The notes under the pieces are model-generated. The model was not told the DNA's origin and did not search any database. It worked only from the letters and a program-made list of their open reading frames with translations. A program made the position numbers and the translations under genes. From an uncultured Prevotella sp. (lineage in GTDB: Bacteria; Bacteroidota; Bacteroidia; Bacteroidales; Bacteroidaceae), in NCBI GenBank assembly GCA_900551055.1, contig URUK01000012.1:1-64000 (forward strand): DNA of 64,000 bases, given 5' to 3'. Shown here in pieces: positions 25,467-33,785 of this stretch. Numbering within the stretch: position 1 is the stretch's first letter; the number at the start of each line of letters is the position of its first letter.

Positions 25467-25907
25467 ATGAAGAAAAAATATATATTGTTTATTTCCATTC
25501 TGTCATTTGCATTGGGACATTTGGCAAATATGGTTGTTGGCAACGTATTAGAGGACAATGCCAACGTTTATGGGGTGCAAAACGACGGCAGTTTTGAGAA
25601 ATTGAAAAAGCAACAAGAAAAAGTATTGGCGTATGGTAAAAATGACGATTTTATGGATTTGACATTTTTTATTTACGCAAAATATGAATTTTCATATAAA
25701 GAAAAAATGTTGTACAACATAATTTTTGCTAATAAATGGAAAAAGCAGAATGGATTTATATCAACAAGTTCTAATTTGGAGTATTTGCTGGATAATGAAA
25801 ATGCGAGCTTTTATACAAAGCAAACGCTTTATGACATATTGGTGGATTTTATGATTCGCGGGGGCTCTTGGGATTTCCTGAATGTAATGATATATTGCAT
25901 GAATTAA
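25467..25907 (+). CDS. Unrecognised membrane-anchored protein, probably frameshifted near its C-terminus
   Basis: The 146-residue frame begins MKKKYILFISILSFALGHLA, a single N-terminal hydrophobic helix with a basic start, so the rest is probably periplasmic or anchored. The remainder is polar and helical (SFEKLKKQQEKVLAYGK, MLYNIIFANKWKKQNGF). I recognise no family. The frame ends at 25907, but one extra G in the run of five at 25860-25864 would continue it as LLGFPECNDILHELKKKGA to a stop at 25975, just before the next gene. That alternative tail looks like genuine protein. AT-rich composition contrasts with the GC-rich genes on both sides. The next gene has a similar layout, and an Rhs relic follows, so an immunity-type role is possible but unproven. 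Confidence 0.6.
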   Translation: MKKKYILFISILSFALGHLANMVVGNVLEDNANVYGVQNDGSFEKLKKQQEKVLAYGKNDDFMDLTFFIYAKYEFSYKEKMLYNIIFANKWKKQNGFISTSSNLEYLLDNENASFYTKQTLYDILVDFMIRGGSWDFLNVMIYCMN

Positions 25908-25986
25908 AAAAGAAAGGAGCAGACTTTTATAAAAATTGTGTTGCGGATAGCCTGTCTGAACATGTATCATATTGAAAGAAATGGCA

Positions 25987-26409
25987 ATGAAAAATAAATA
26001 TTTAGCAGTTATTATCGTCACCAGTTTCCTGTTTGGATTGCTATGGAACTGGTACAATCTGAGACCAAGGGACTATTGCAGATATGCCGTAGATGCGAAT
26101 TTATATAAAGAGAAAAAAGCCGTCAATGAAAAAGGCGACACTGCCGCATATAAAATCTTAGTTGATTCCATGCGGACGGACAAACGTCTTTCCAAAGGTA
26201 GCTATTTTTATTATTCATTCATAATGGCTACAATTTATGAGTATGTCCCGGCTAATTTTGATGTATATTGTGCCTTGCGCGATGTTTACAACGGTTTGGA
26301 CTCTTTGGACGCTGATACAAAATACATGGCAATGTTTTTTCTGAAAAGAGGAAAAGAAAGAGGTGACAGCAGATGCGAAAAAGAGCTGAAACAGCTTGAA
26401 AAGCTATAG
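25987..26409 (+). CDS. Unrecognised membrane-anchored helical protein
   Basis: A 140-residue protein starting MKNKYLAVIIVTSFLFGLLW, one N-terminal membrane helix, followed by a polar helical domain with DTAAYKILVDSMRTDKRLSK, YFYYSFIMATIYEY and a C-terminal KYMAMFFLKRGKERGDSRCE that resembles a Sel1/TPR-like helix. An ATG six bases upstream (25981) could also serve; 25987 aligns with the start of the preceding gene. The two genes share layout but little sequence. No family is recognised. It lies directly before an Rhs fragment on the same strand, and such small genes often accompany Rhs toxins as immunity partners; that is inference from context only. Confidence 0.6.
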   Translation: MKNKYLAVIIVTSFLFGLLWNWYNLRPRDYCRYAVDANLYKEKKAVNEKGDTAAYKILVDSMRTDKRLSKGSYFYYSFIMATIYEYVPANFDVYCALRDVYNGLDSLDADTKYMAMFFLKRGKERGDSRCEKELKQLEKL

Positions 26410-26411
26410 CA

Positions 26412-26557
26412 TATTTCCTGCCGACCGACGCCGACGGTTTCGTGACGAATTACTGGTATGACGCCGACGGCGAGCACACGGTTAAGACAAGCGGCGGGAG
26501 CGAGCAGGTGTATGTGAACTCCGGGTTTGCCAGCGGACGCACCAACACGGCCAAGTC
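26412..26557 (+). pseudogene. Rhs-repeat protein fragment
   Basis: The plus frame reads DADGFVTNYWYDADGEHTVK, then TSGGSEQVYVNSGFASGRTN and TAK, which is characteristic Rhs/YD-repeat core sequence of Bacteroidetes. The match ends at about 26556, exactly where the menE stop codon begins on the other strand, and there is no start codon; the frame then stops at 26574-26576. It is therefore a relic of about 48 codons from a protein usually longer than 1000 residues. It is more GC-rich than the two genes before it. It may have been left when an Rhs locus was deleted or when a C-terminal cassette was displaced. Confidence 0.7.
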
Positions 26558-27548
26558 AAATTGTATTCCCTGTTGACGTTTCCGCCATCCTTCGCGCTTC
26601 GGCCCTTGCCGGCTTGCCGGTTCCGGTCAGCGGCACTTTGTCTGCGGCGACGAACGTTCTCGGCCGCCAGTATCCGGGCAAAACTTTTTCGCAGACGGCC
26701 CTTATGCCGCGGACGTCGGACTCTTTTCCCTCGAACACCATCGCCACGGCTTCGCCAAGGCGTGCGTCGCGCCGCTTCGTTATGACGAACGGTGCGCGCA
26801 GGTGCGGACTCAACAGGCGCTCGACGTCCTCCATCCTGATTTTCACGCCTCCGCTGTTTATCACGTTGTCCTTGCGTCCGAGTATGCGGAAGCGGCGGCC
26901 GTCGGGGTGAAGCTCGGCAAGGTCGTTGGTGTGCAGCGTCCCGTCGCACACCAAGGGCGCGTCGACAACCAGGCAGCCGTCGGCGCCGAGGCTCACGCCG
27001 ACACCCGTAAACGGTGTGTACCAGCTGTCGGCGTCGGCGCCGCTAAGCCTGCGCAGGGCTATGTGCGAGAGGGTCTCTGTCATTCCGTATGTGCTCCACA
27101 CGGCATTGGGGAAACTGCGAAGCTCCTTTTCCAAGGCCTTGTCAACGGCTCCGCCGCCGATGATGAGGTGCCTTATGCCCATAAGCAGCCTGCGCTCTTC
27201 GGCGCAGTGCAGGCTGCATGCCACCTGCATGGGCACCATGGCGGCGAACACCGGCGCTTCCGGCAGCCCGGCGAGCGGGCGGCTCGAGGGCTTTACGCTG
27301 ACGAGGCGCAGCCCCCTGACGAGCGAACGCACCACCATCATCTTGCCTGCGATATAGTCGAGGGGCATGCACAGCAGGGCTGTGTCGCCGGGCGCAAGGC
27401 CGAGAAAGTCGCACGTAAGGCGCGCGCTGGCCTCCATCCTGCGCTTCTCTACGCGCAGCGGCTTGGGAGCGCCGGTAGACCCGCTTGTATGCACTGGCAC
27501 GGTTGGCGAACCGTTGTGCCAGTCGTTAAGGAAATCCTGCAAATCCAT
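26556..27548 (-). CDS. menE: o-Succinylbenzoate-CoA ligase (compact form)
   Basis: MenE activates o-succinylbenzoate with ATP and CoA for menaquinone synthesis. It is an acyl-adenylate enzyme: the phosphate loop is VHTSGSTGAPKPLRVEKRRM, the adenine region is WSTYGMTETLSHIALRRL, the hinge is RRFRILGRKDNVINSGG, and the catalytic Lys is in LTGTGKPARAEAR. At 330 residues it is shorter than the roughly 450-490 of E. coli or B. subtilis because the N-terminal part before the P-loop is reduced, yet all catalytic motifs are present. It starts 1 bp after menC stops and is the last gene of menF-D-B-C-E. Its 3' end abuts the Rhs fragment. Confidence 0.9.
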   Translation of the reverse strand: MDLQDFLNDWHNGSPTVPVHTSGSTGAPKPLRVEKRRMEASARLTCDFLGLAPGDTALLCMPLDYIAGKMMVVRSLVRGLRLVSVKPSSRPLAGLPEAPVFAAMVPMQVACSLHCAEERRLLMGIRHLIIGGGAVDKALEKELRSFPNAVWSTYGMTETLSHIALRRLSGADADSWYTPFTGVGVSLGADGCLVVDAPLVCDGTLHTNDLAELHPDGRRFRILGRKDNVINSGGVKIRMEDVERLLSPHLRAPFVITKRRDARLGEAVAMVFEGKESDVRGIRAVCEKVLPGYWRPRTFVAADKVPLTGTGKPARAEARRMAETSTGNTI

Positions 27549-27549
27549 T

Positions 27550-28584
27550 TCAAGGCTTCACGTTACAATATATCTTTTCGCCCCGGATTTCTATCGGCAT
27601 GGCGATGTTGTCGGTGAAGAGCTGCCCTGTGCCGAGGCCTTGCGGCATGGTTATGCCGGGGCCGTAGACGCTGGCGGCGAGCTGCGCTATGGCGTTAAGG
27701 CCCACGTTGCTTTCAAGCGCGCTGGTAATCCATGTCCCGACGTTGTTGCCGGCCGCGGCCTCAATCCACTTCCTTGTGCCGTACATGCCTCCGTGCAGCG
27801 AGGGCTTGAGCACGATGTACGCCGGCCTGACTACGTTGAGCATGTAGGCCATCATCGAGGGGTCGGTTATTCCGATAAGCTCCTCGTCGAGCGCAACGGG
27901 CAGGGGCGACTCGCGGCACAGCTGCGCCATGTAGCTCCACTGCCGGGGCTTTATGGGCTGCTCGATTGAATGCACGGAATACTGCGACAGCAGTTCGAGC
28001 TTGTAAAGGGCATCGTCGGGGGTGAAGCCGCCGTTGGCGTCGAGGCGCAGCTCTATTTCCGATGGCGTGAAGCGGTCGCGTATGCGCTTCACCAAGTCAA
28101 GTTCTTTCTCGAAGTCTATCGCCCCGACTTTCAGCTTCACGCAGTGGAAGCCCTGGCTTATTTTATCCTCCATCCGGGCGAGCATCTCCCCGTATGAACC
28201 CATCCATACGAGGCCGTTTATGGGTATGCCCTCCTCGCCGCGGCTGAACGGGGTGTCGAAGAAGGCGGTTGTCCCGGCGTTGAGATGGGCCAAGGCCGTT
28301 TCCAGGCCGAAAAGCATCGAGGGATATTCCCTCATCCGCTCATAATCTATTTCGCCTTCGGCCTCGAACCTGTCGCAGAAGCTGCGCAGCTTCCCGGCAT
28401 AATCACTGCTGTAATCACGGCTCAAGTCGGGCAGGGGCGCGCATTCGCCCACGCCTTTAAGCCCCGGCCGTGTAGTGTCGGTAAGTTCAAGAAGCCATGA
28501 CCGCCTTGTGGTGTACACGCCTCGCGATGTCCCGGCCGGCTGCTTGAAGTGGAACGTCCTCGGTATTATGTTTATCTTGAACAT
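27550..28584 (-). CDS. menC: o-Succinylbenzoate synthase
   Basis: An enolase-superfamily enzyme that dehydrates SHCHC to o-succinylbenzoate. The substrate-loop region reads TFHFKQPAGTSRGVYTTR; the catalytic Lys is in HCVKLKVGAIDFEKEL; metal ligands are in LRLDANGGFTPDD (Asp), SIEQPIKPRQW (Glu) and PVALDEELIG (Asp), with the second Lys in YIVLKPSLHGG. An open frame reaches 28746 inside menB; MFKINIIPRTFHF at 28584 matches the family start, with another ATG at 28596. The protein has 344 residues. It overlaps nothing but lies 1 bp from menE and about 22 bp from menB, clearly within one operon. Confidence 0.93.
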   Translation of the reverse strand: MFKINIIPRTFHFKQPAGTSRGVYTTRRSWLLELTDTTRPGLKGVGECAPLPDLSRDYSSDYAGKLRSFCDRFEAEGEIDYERMREYPSMLFGLETALAHLNAGTTAFFDTPFSRGEEGIPINGLVWMGSYGEMLARMEDKISQGFHCVKLKVGAIDFEKELDLVKRIRDRFTPSEIELRLDANGGFTPDDALYKLELLSQYSVHSIEQPIKPRQWSYMAQLCRESPLPVALDEELIGITDPSMMAYMLNVVRPAYIVLKPSLHGGMYGTRKWIEAAAGNNVGTWITSALESNVGLNAIAQLAASVYGPGITMPQGLGTGQLFTDNIAMPIEIRGEKIYCNVKP

Positions 28585-28606
28585 ATCTAATGCCATGTTG
28601 CGCCTG

Positions 28607-29434
28607 TCAAGGCAGTTTGGGGTATTTCTTGAAATCGGGCTTGCGCTTTTCAAGGAAGGCCCTGCCGCCCTCCTGCGCTTCGTCCAGAAAGTAGTAGAGC
28701 ATGGTGGCGTCGCCGGCAAGCTCCTGTATGCCGGCCTGCCCGTCAAGCTCGGCGTTGAGTCCGGCCTTTATCATGCGCAAGGCCAACGGGCTGCGCTCCA
28801 TCATCGTCTGCGCCCACTCGACGCATGTATCCTCAAGCTCGTCGAACGGCACTACGCAGTTGACAAGCCCCATGCGCTCGGCCTCACGGGCCGAATACTG
28901 CCGGCACATGAACCATATCTCACGGGCTTTCTTCTGCCCAACTATGCGTGCAAGGTAGGAAGCCCCGAAGCCGGCGTCGAACGAGCCGACCTTGGGCCCA
29001 GTCTGGCCGAATATGGCGTTTTCGCTTGCTATTGTCAAGTCGCAGACTACATGGAGCACATGGCCTCCGCCTATGGCGTATCCGTTGACCATCGCTATGA
29101 CGGGCTTGGGCAGCGAGCGTATCTGCTTCTGCACGTCGAGGACATTGAGGCGCGGCACGCCGTCCTCGCCTACATATCCTCCGCGCCCCTTCACATGCAT
29201 GTCGCCGCCCGAGCAGAAGGCCTTGTCGCCTGCCCCCGTAAGGATTACGACGCCTATGCGCTGCGCCTCGCGGCAATATGCAAACGCCTGGCTCATCTCC
29301 CACGTAGTCCTCGGCGTGAAGGCGTTGCGGTAACGCGGACGGTTGATGGTGATTTTGGCTATGCCCTCGAACTCTTCAAACAATATCTCCTTGAAGTCAA
29401 ACCCCTCGATGGGTGTCCATGTCCTGTTTTTCAT
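28607..29434 (-). CDS. menB: 1,4-Dihydroxy-2-naphthoyl-CoA synthase
   Basis: A crotonase-fold enzyme that closes the second ring of the naphthoquinone. It shows FCSGGDMHVKGRGGYVGED, NGYAIGGGHVLHVVCDLTIA (oxyanion hole), and FGQTGPKVGSFDAGFGASYL, the family signature segments. The length of 275 residues is normal. Its ATG overlaps the menD stop by 4 bp (29431-29434), typical of translational coupling. Confidence 0.96.
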   Translation of the reverse strand: MKNRTWTPIEGFDFKEILFEEFEGIAKITINRPRYRNAFTPRTTWEMSQAFAYCREAQRIGVVILTGAGDKAFCSGGDMHVKGRGGYVGEDGVPRLNVLDVQKQIRSLPKPVIAMVNGYAIGGGHVLHVVCDLTIASENAIFGQTGPKVGSFDAGFGASYLARIVGQKKAREIWFMCRQYSAREAERMGLVNCVVPFDELEDTCVEWAQTMMERSPLALRMIKAGLNAELDGQAGIQELAGDATMLYYFLDEAQEGGRAFLEKRKPDFKKYPKLP

Positions 29435-31092
29435 CCCTTTATATGTTTAATGAAATTACTTATCGCACGTTTATCATCCTCCGCGTCGGTGAAAACTTCC
29501 AACAGCATAGGGCGCGAAGCGTCGGCCGTGAGCAGCGTGGCAAGGCCCAGCCTTAGCTCATCCATGCTACGGGCCGACATGTAGCCCACATCGTTCTGGG
29601 CGCATATCCCCTTTGCGTCGGTATGGTGGCCGGCGGCTACAAGCCGGCTGAACGCGGCACTCTCACGCAGTCCCGGCAAACTGTAAAATATGCCGCCGCA
29701 ACTGTTGTTCAGCAATATGATGCGCAGGTTGCCCTTCAGGTTGGTGTTCCAAAGAGCGTTCTGGTCGTAGAAGAAACTCAAGTCGCCAATCACGCAGAAC
29801 ACCACGCCGCCTGTTGCGGCGGAGAAGCCTGCGGCAGTGGAAAGGCTGCCCTCTATGCCGTTGACACCGCGGTTGCACCACACATGGCGCGACGCATATA
29901 TGCAGGCCAGCCTGATGGCGTTGCTGTTGGCGTAATGTACCTGGTAGGGATAATCCATGTCGGCAAGCGACATTTCAAATTCCCTCACGGCCGCCATCTG
30001 TGAAAACGCAGGCTCATAGCTCCATACCCGGCTTGCAGCATGGTCAATGCGCTTCCGCCACAAGTCTGCAAACCCGGTATCGGCTACACCATTGTTCTTC
30101 AGGAAAGCCGACAAAGCCGAAATCCCTTCCACAGGACTTCCCTTGACGACACCCGTCTGGCACATAAAGGTATCATGCACCTCGCCGTCTTCTGCGATGC
30201 ACCACAGCTCACTGGCACCGGCCTCTCTAATGAAACGCTTTATCCTCTTGCTTACAATCGTATCCCCGACATAAAGCAAGAAGTCGGGACGGTAATCAGT
30301 AGTGTCGTCCATACCGGCAAGGGCCAAGTCTGCCAGCGTCTGCGTTCCACCCGACAACGGTTCAGATAAGACTGCAATATGCCTGCTGATGAAGTCAAGC
30401 TCCTTGCCGATACGTTCCACATTGCGGTTTATCTGCCCCACAACAAGCATAGGGCGCCTGGCCTCAGACATCGGCGACAGCACGCAACGCTCGAAAGCCG
30501 CCACGTCCAATGCAGGCTCAACTACGTTAATCTTACGTTCCATGGGCAGTGCCTTGACGTCAAACTCAAACAAGGGTTCGCTTATCGGCACATTGATATG
30601 CACTGACATGCGTCCGTTTGCACCGGCGGCAATCAAAGCCTCGTTGACAAGGCGGTTGCAATGCCAGCGTTCAACGTCGTCATGGCATTCAGGCAGGCAG
30701 ACGCTCTTGCACACAAAGCAACCCAACGCATCCTGCTGGTGCAATGTCTGCCCGTCAAGCTGGCCTATCCATGCCGAAGGGCGGTCGGCGGATATTACGA
30801 TAAGGCCGTGATGCTGATAGGACGCTTCCGCCACGGCCGGCGCAAGGTTCAACAAGGCTGTTCCTGACGTAACACACACCACGACAGGCGCATCGTCAGC
30901 CAGCGACATGCCCAAAGCATAAAATCCGGCGCTGCGCTCGTCGGTGACAGGATAACACTCTATCTTGCCGCACTCGTTCAGGTTATGGACTATGGGCGCA
31001 TTCCTTGAGCCGGGGCATACAACGGCGCGCCTTACACCATGCTCTACAAGCAATGATGTCAATATGTTGACATTCTCTTTATTGACAAACAT
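29431..31092 (-). CDS. menD: SEPHCHC synthase (MenD)
   Basis: A thiamine-diphosphate enzyme adding 2-oxoglutarate-derived succinic semialdehyde to isochorismate. The ThDP-activating Glu lies in CYPVTDERSAGFYALGMSLA; the cofactor-binding motif is FCVIGDLSFFYDQNALWNTN with LLNNSCGGIFYSLPG; the N-terminus HGVRRAVVCPGSRNAPIVHN is the standard isochorismate-site region. The length of 553 is typical. Its start lies inside the menF 3' end (34-bp overlap) and its stop overlaps the menB start. Confidence 0.96.
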   Translation of the reverse strand: MFVNKENVNILTSLLVEHGVRRAVVCPGSRNAPIVHNLNECGKIECYPVTDERSAGFYALGMSLADDAPVVVCVTSGTALLNLAPAVAEASYQHHGLIVISADRPSAWIGQLDGQTLHQQDALGCFVCKSVCLPECHDDVERWHCNRLVNEALIAAGANGRMSVHINVPISEPLFEFDVKALPMERKINVVEPALDVAAFERCVLSPMSEARRPMLVVGQINRNVERIGKELDFISRHIAVLSEPLSGGTQTLADLALAGMDDTTDYRPDFLLYVGDTIVSKRIKRFIREAGASELWCIAEDGEVHDTFMCQTGVVKGSPVEGISALSAFLKNNGVADTGFADLWRKRIDHAASRVWSYEPAFSQMAAVREFEMSLADMDYPYQVHYANSNAIRLACIYASRHVWCNRGVNGIEGSLSTAAGFSAATGGVVFCVIGDLSFFYDQNALWNTNLKGNLRIILLNNSCGGIFYSLPGLRESAAFSRLVAAGHHTDAKGICAQNDVGYMSARSMDELRLGLATLLTADASRPMLLEVFTDAEDDKRAISNFIKHIKG

Positions 31093-32144
31093 TTTCTCAT
31101 CGTCTCCATTTTAGCCTCTGTCTCAAGCCATTCTTCGTCTTCGTCACTGTCGGAAAGAAGGCCGCCACCGGCATAAAGCCGATACTTGCAACCGTCAATC
31201 TGCATACACCGCAATATTACATAAAGATGTGTGCTCCCGTCAAAACACAGCGGCCCGGTAAAGCCGCTGTAATACTTCCGTTCGTAGGCTTCATTCCCAC
31301 AGATAAAGCCGTATGTATCAGCCTTGGGCATTCCGCATACGGCAGGTGTAGGGTGCAGACTGCCTATCAGCTTGCCGATGTAGCCGTCTTGCATGTTGAA
31401 GTAAAAGTCGCTGCGCAGATGTTTCACCAATCCCGCCCTCACGGTGTAAGGGCCGTGCTCGTCGACGGTATTGGAAAAGTGAGCCAGGCACTCCTTTATA
31501 TACGAAGAGACGTACTTTTGCTCACGGACGTTTTTCCCGTTCCATTCCTTGATGATGCCATTGAGCTTCCTTTCTTCCAGGTCGGCATCGGTGTCGGCAT
31601 TGCTGTCAATGGGCATAGTCCCTGCCAACGACATGGTGTGCCATCCGTCCGCGCCGCCTTCCAGCAATATCTCGGGAGTGGCCATGAGCCACGTGCCGCA
31701 CTGCGGCGTCGACACCAAGGCTATGAACATACGCGGATAAAGGACGCAAGCGCGCATGAAAAGCTTTTTGCAGTCAAGCGGTTCTGCCGCCTCCTCTTCA
31801 GAACAGCGCGACAGCACAATCTTGGAAAAATCCCCCTTGCCAAGCTTCTCATGGAAACGCGCAAATACTTCTCCGTATCTGCTGCGTTCACCGGCAGTGT
31901 CACGTTCATGAAAAAGGCTTACGTCAAAGTCCACTTCCGTGTCAACCCTTCGGCGCTCCACAATATCGGGACTAATCAGCAGTAACGGACACTCCGCGGA
32001 TATGCGGAAGGGCGCGAACACGAAGCCTGATCTGCCGGCAAGCTCTTCATAAGAATGCAATGCCAACGGTTCGCCGCCAGTCTGCCGAACATAAGTATAT
32101 TCGCTCGCGTAAGGGTTTCTGTATAAGGCAAATACACCGTCCAT
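31059..32144 (-). CDS. menF: Isochorismate synthase
   Basis: MenF converts chorismate to isochorismate, committing it to menaquinone. The chorismate-binding domain shows DFSKIVLSRCSEEEA (catalytic Lys), WLMATPEILLEGG, MSLAGTMPIDS, LIGSLHPTPAVCGMPK and AYERKYYSGFTGPLCF. The frame continues to 32231, but MDGVFALYRNPYASEYTYV at 32144 fits the family start. The protein has 361 residues, with a reduced N-terminal domain. It is the first men gene of the cluster; the likely promoter lies further upstream before the pseudouridine synthase gene (33289-33319). Confidence 0.93.
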   Translation of the reverse strand: MDGVFALYRNPYASEYTYVRQTGGEPLALHSYEELAGRSGFVFAPFRISAECPLLLISPDIVERRRVDTEVDFDVSLFHERDTAGERSRYGEVFARFHEKLGKGDFSKIVLSRCSEEEAAEPLDCKKLFMRACVLYPRMFIALVSTPQCGTWLMATPEILLEGGADGWHTMSLAGTMPIDSNADTDADLEERKLNGIIKEWNGKNVREQKYVSSYIKECLAHFSNTVDEHGPYTVRAGLVKHLRSDFYFNMQDGYIGKLIGSLHPTPAVCGMPKADTYGFICGNEAYERKYYSGFTGPLCFDGSTHLYVILRCMQIDGCKYRLYAGGGLLSDSDEDEEWLETEAKMETMRKCLSIKRMSTY

Positions 32145-32199
32145 CGTATATCCCGGATTATGTTGACATTTGCAGGACCGTGGCAAAAGGCCATGGCTC

Positions 32200-32352
32200 C
32201 TATTTGAAATACAAGAAATACAAGGCTGCAAGGACCGCTATAATCACGGCGAAGAACAACGACTTCATAAGGCATCCTGCAACTTTCTTGAAAACGATTA
32301 TTGCGACTATGGCCGCTATTATTATAAAAACGTAATATGCAAAACTTCCCAT
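32200..32352 (-). CDS. 50-residue double-helix membrane protein
   Basis: The frame starts MGSFAYYVFIIIAAIVAIIV, continues FKKVAGCLMKSLFFAVIIA, and ends YFLYFK before a TAG at 32200-32202. It forms two hydrophobic helices separated by a short basic turn (FKKVAGCLMKS), a helical hairpin. It fits between the pseudouridine synthase stop (24 bp away) and menF (55 bp away), all on the minus strand. I recall similar 50-residue hairpins in Bacteroidales but cannot assign a function. Codon use matches its neighbours. It is short enough to be missed by length-limited gene calling. Confidence 0.7.
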   Translation of the reverse strand: MGSFAYYVFIIIAAIVAIIVFKKVAGCLMKSLFFAVIIAVLAALYFLYFK

Positions 32353-32376
32353 GTTGAAAACAATCTGTCCGTTTAC

Positions 32377-33279
32377 TTAAAACAAGCTTTTGAACATCGA
32401 CGGTATAGGGGTCTCGAACTCCATGCGTTCGCCCGTAACCGGATGGATGAAACACAGCATGTAGGCATGCAGGCAAAGCCGGTGAAGTGGGTCGTCGCCG
32501 TTGCCGTACTTCGTATCTCCGCAGACAGGGTGCCCCATGTCTGCCGAATGTACACGTATCTGGTTCTTACGACCGGTTTCCAGACTGTATTCCACAAGGC
32601 TGTAATCTGTTGTGCGTGCAAGCGTGTGGAAATGCGTCACCGCATATTTCCCGCCGTTGTCAACCGGAGACGAATATGTCACATAAGCCTTGTTGTCCTT
32701 AAGCCAGTTGGCTATTGTACCGCCTTCGTCTTCCATCTCGCCGCTGACAACCGCGACATAACGGCGGTCGTAAACGATGTCATGCCAATTGTGCTCCAAT
32801 ATCTGTTCGGTTTCCATGTCCTTGGCATAGACCATCAGTCCGCTCGTGTCACGGTCAAGCCTGTGCACTACATGCGCCGTACAATGTTGGTGGCTTTTGC
32901 GGAAATAATCGTCAAGCACCGACTTGACGTTAAGCGAGCTGTGTCCTGCCGCCATTGAAAGTATGCCGATGTTCTTTTCGACTACTGCGAGATACCTGTC
33001 CTCATACACAAGTTTCACATAGCGGCTCTTCAGCTGCAAGTCGTCACGCTTTTTCTTGCTCACTGCAACCTTCATGCCGGGCTTTAACGGAAAGTCGAAC
33101 TGCGTGACCATCTTTCCGTCAACCTTTATTCCCCGACCGCGCAATGTGGCCTTTATTTTAGTACGGCTACAATGCTTCACATTTGCAAGAAGAAACTCGA
33201 GCAGAGTATTCTCCTCTGTTACGACGAGATTTATATAATCAGGCCGGCTGTTATAATTGTCAATTTTCCTTGTTGCCAT
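32377..33279 (-). CDS. RluA-family pseudouridine synthase with S4 domain
   Basis: Isomerises specific uridines in 23S rRNA (RluA/RluD group). The N-terminal part (about residues 22-75) is an S4 RNA-binding domain with KIKATLRGRGIKVDGKMV. The catalytic Asp lies in AHVVHRLDRDTSGLMVYAKD, and the C-terminal signature GRKNQIRVHSADMGHPVCGD is complete. The frame extends to 33318; MATRKIDNYNSRPDYINLVV at 33279 starts 10 bp after a full promoter and is preferred. The protein has 300 residues. The exact target uridine cannot be read from sequence, so no symbol is given. Confidence 0.92.
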   Translation of the reverse strand: MATRKIDNYNSRPDYINLVVTEENTLLEFLLANVKHCSRTKIKATLRGRGIKVDGKMVTQFDFPLKPGMKVAVSKKKRDDLQLKSRYVKLVYEDRYLAVVEKNIGILSMAAGHSSLNVKSVLDDYFRKSHQHCTAHVVHRLDRDTSGLMVYAKDMETEQILEHNWHDIVYDRRYVAVVSGEMEDEGGTIANWLKDNKAYVTYSSPVDNGGKYAVTHFHTLARTTDYSLVEYSLETGRKNQIRVHSADMGHPVCGDTKYGNGDDPLHRLCLHAYMLCFIHPVTGERMEFETPIPSMFKSLF

Positions 33280-33288
33280 ATCGACCTG

Positions 33289-33319
33289 CAAAGATAGCGC
33301 ATGTCGCAGACAAAACAAA
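33289..33319 (-). promoter_or_regulatory. Promoter upstream of the pseudouridine synthase and men genes
   Basis: On the minus strand TTTG (33316-33319), exactly 19 bp, TATCTTTG (33289-33296). The genes below it are closely packed on the same strand down to menE, so it may drive the whole men operon. Confidence 0.8.
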
Positions 33320-33436
33320 ACATTACAACCTTTTTTATCTCAAATACGGCATTCCATGCATCAATTAAGTCACATTGCGCATGATATGCCGTACTCGGTT
33401 TTAAGGTCTTACGGTCAAGGCCGTATTGCGGGCAAT

Positions 33437-33772
33437 TCAAATGTGGTGTTCAGGTACTATTGCCAGGTAGCACAAATCCTTATCCGTATTGTTCTCCATG
33501 TAGTGCGAATGTCCTTCGGGGCAATAGTGTACCTGGCCTTCGGCTACGGTCTCCGCTTCACCGTCATAATAAAAAGTAGCTGTACCGCTTATAATGTAGA
33601 CAATCTCGCAGTTGCCCTCGTGCCGGTGCAGGCCGCTTGAGGCTCCGGGGCGCAGGCGGCTCATCATGATTTTGCACTTACCGTCCACGTAGTTGCGCGT
33701 AATCAGCTCGCCGTGTCCGCCCTTGAAGCCGGCTATGCAATCTTCCTTGATTCTGTCAAAATCTATCACCAT
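33437..33772 (-). CDS. Cupin-domain protein
   Basis: A 111-residue single-cupin beta-barrel protein. The first cupin motif reads PGASSGLHRHEGNCEIVYII (metal-binding His, His and Glu); the second is CPEGHSHYMENNTDKDLCYL. Small cupins bind metals or sugars and have many roles, so the substrate is unknown. The gene lies 13 bp below the YkvA gene and they are probably co-transcribed from the 34217-34248 promoter. Confidence 0.85.
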   Translation of the reverse strand: MVIDFDRIKEDCIAGFKGGHGELITRNYVDGKCKIMMSRLRPGASSGLHRHEGNCEIVYIISGTATFYYDGEAETVAEGQVHYCPEGHSHYMENNTDKDLCYLAIVPEHHI

Positions 33773-33785
33773 AACATCCGGCCGT

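Noticed and set aside
24950..26560. Prophage or integrative element in the AT-rich islet
   Set aside because: No integrase, transposase, attachment repeat or tRNA target was found; only an Rhs relic and two small genes.
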